A stretch of 5,219 bases of DNA. Source: an uncultured Desulfuromonas sp. GTDB lineage: Bacteria; Desulfobacterota; Desulfuromonadia; Desulfuromonadales; Trichloromonadaceae. Numbering within the stretch: the first letter of the stretch is position 1; each line of letters starts with the position of its first letter. Below the pieces are notes generated by a model. It had not been told where the DNA came from, ran no database searches, and saw only the letters and a program-made list of their open reading frames with translations. The translations under genes and the position numbers were made by a program. Location: positions 1-5,219 of the forward strand of contig CALJLX010000525.1 in NCBI GenBank assembly GCA_937982495.1, written 5' to 3'. Below, piece after piece: positions 3,913 to 5,219 of the stretch.

Positions 3913-5219
3913 CTAGTGCCGGAAATGCCGCATCGCGGTAAAGACCATGGCAATGCCGTGCTCGTCGGCGGCGGCGATGACTTCCGCGTCGCGGATCGAG
4001 CCGCCCGGTTGGATGACGGCAGTGACGCCGACGGCGGCGGCGTTGTCGAGGCCGTCGCGGAAGGGGAAGAAGGCGTCGGAAGCCATGGCCGAGCCCTTCA
4101 CTTCGAGTCCGGCGTGTTCGGCCTTGATGGCGGCGATGCGCGCCGAGTTGACCCGGCTCATCTGTCCGGCGCCAACGCCGATGGTCATGCCTTCCTTGCC
4201 GTAGACGATGGCGTTGGATTTGACGAACTTGGCCACCCGCCAGGTGAAGAGCAGATCCCGCATCTCCGTTTCGGTGGGGGCGCGCTTGGTCACGACCTTG
4301 AGCTCATCATACAGGGCCAGATCAGTGTCCTGCACCAGCAGCCCGCCGTTGACCCGTTTGAAATCGAGACGCTGCCCCGGCTCGGCCGGCCAGAAGCCGC
4401 ACTCGAGAAGGCGCACGTTCTTCTTGGCGGCGACGATCGCGCTCGCCTCTTTGGAGACGGCCGGGGCGATGATGACCTCGACGAACTGCTTGTCGCAGAT
4501 CGCCTGGGCGGTGGCGCCGTCGAGTTCGCGGTTGACGGCGATGATGCCGCCGAAGGCCGATTCCGGGTCGGTGGAAAAGGCGCGATTGTAGGCCTCGAGC
4601 AGATCCTTGCCGATGGCGACGCCGCAGGGGTTGGCGTGTTTGACGATGACGCAGGCCGGCCCCTCGTTGAACTGCTTGACGCATTCGAGGGCGGCGTCGG
4701 TGTCACCGATGTTATTGTAGGAAAGCTCTTTCCCCTGCAGCTGGCGGGCAGTGGCGATGGACGCCTCGCTGACGCTCTTCTCCACGTAGAAGGCGGCGCT
4801 CTGGTGGGGATTCTCGCCGTAGCGCATCCCTTGGGCCTTCTGGTATTGCAGGGTCAACGTCGGCGGGAACTCGGCCGATTCGGCATCAAGTTTCTTGCCC
4901 AGCCAGTTGGAGATCATGCCGTCGTAAGCGGCGGTGTGCTGGTAGACCTTTACCGCCAGGCGGAAATTGGTCTCGCGGCCGACAGCACCGCCGCTCGCCT
5001 TCATCTCGGCGAGCACCGCCGGGTAATCGGCGCAGTCGACGATGACGGTGACGTCGCGGTTGTTCTTGGCGGCGCTGCGCAGCATGGTCGGGCCACCGAT
5101 GTCGATATTCTCGATGGCGTCCGCCAGGGTGCAGTCGGCCTTGGCCACGGTGGCCTCGAAGGGATAGAGATTGACCACCACCATGTCGATGCACTCGATG
5201 CCGTACTCCTTCATCTTCG
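3913..5219 (-). CDS. purH: PurH, bifunctional AICAR transformylase/IMP cyclohydrolase (N-terminus cut off by window)
   Basis: The visible 434 codons are the C-terminal part of PurH, which formylates AICAR with 10-formyltetrahydrofolate and then closes the ring to IMP. About 85-90 N-terminal residues lie beyond position 5219. The remaining cyclohydrolase part shows VVVNLYPF and IENIDIGGPTMLRSAAKN; the spacing of Tyr (NLYPF), Asp (IDIGG) and Lys (AAKN) matches the active-site Tyr104/Asp125/Lys137 of human ATIC. The transformylase part shows MRYGENPHQSAAF, the catalytic VKHANPCGVA (codons near 4620-4645), ESAFGGIIAVNRE, VKSNAIVYGKEGMTIGVGAGQMSRV, SDAFFPFRDGLDNA and the usual terminal AMRHFRH. 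The reading frame is intact to a TAG stop at 3913-3915. It is the first pur gene of the visible run, and its promoter is outside the window. The in-frame ATG at 5214 is internal, not the start. Confidence 0.97.
   Translation of the reverse strand, partial: KMKEYGIECIDMVVVNLYPFEATVAKADCTLADAIENIDIGGPTMLRSAAKNNRDVTVIVDCADYPAVLAEMKASGGAVGRETNFRLAVKVYQHTAAYDGMISNWLGKKLDAESAEFPPTLTLQYQKAQGMRYGENPHQSAAFYVEKSVSEASIATARQLQGKELSYNNIGDTDAALECVKQFNEGPACVIVKHANPCGVAIGKDLLEAYNRAFSTDPESAFGGIIAVNRELDGATAQAICDKQFVEVIIAPAVSKEASAIVAAKKNVRLLECGFWPAEPGQRLDFKRVNGGLLVQDTDLALYDELKVVTKRAPTETEMRDLLFTWRVAKFVKSNAIVYGKEGMTIGVGAGQMSRVNSARIAAIKAEHAGLEVKGSAMASDAFFPFRDGLDNAAAVGVTAVIQPGGSIRDAEVIAAADEHGIAMVFTAMRHFRH

Overview
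The window looks like a piece of a GC-rich bacterial chromosome, most likely a deltaproteobacterium of the Desulfuromonadales/Geobacter type. This rests on a purH-purD-purE run followed by ResB/CcsB-type (System II) cytochrome c maturation genes, on protein sequences that read like that group, and on repeat-filled gene spacers. The assignment is an inference from recall and was not tested by a search. Every real gene is on the minus strand, so the order of transcription runs from high to low coordinates.

In transcription order the genes are: purH (bifunctional AICAR transformylase/IMP cyclohydrolase, N-terminus cut off by the window edge), purD (GAR synthetase), purE (N5-CAIR mutase), resB (cytochrome c biogenesis membrane protein), and the first 18 codons of a ccsB/resC-type gene. 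The three pur genes serve IMP synthesis: PurD acts early, PurE in the middle, and PurH catalyses the last two steps. ResB and CcsB form the System II complex that carries heme across the membrane and attaches it to apocytochromes c.

The pur genes are not tightly packed. The purH-purD gap (191 bp) holds a ~99-bp imperfect palindrome and a GTGATTG heptamer repeat inside a 10-bp hairpin. The purD-purE gap (237 bp) holds a CACCACAG/CACAGAG-type inverted repeat with arms ~130 bp apart end to end. The purE-resB gap (241 bp) holds a TTGACA-type promoter reading toward resB, then a 14-bp perfect inverted repeat, then a good intrinsic terminator only ~50 bp before the resB start. By contrast, resB and ccsB are 29 bp apart and clearly co-transcribed.

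The protein content is ordinary housekeeping. The part most worth a second look is the promoter-hairpin-terminator cassette before resB, which could be a ~90-nt small RNA or an attenuated leader controlling cytochrome c maturation. I see no mobile-element gene, tRNA, rRNA, CRISPR array or defence system, and no clear evidence of an undescribed multi-gene system.
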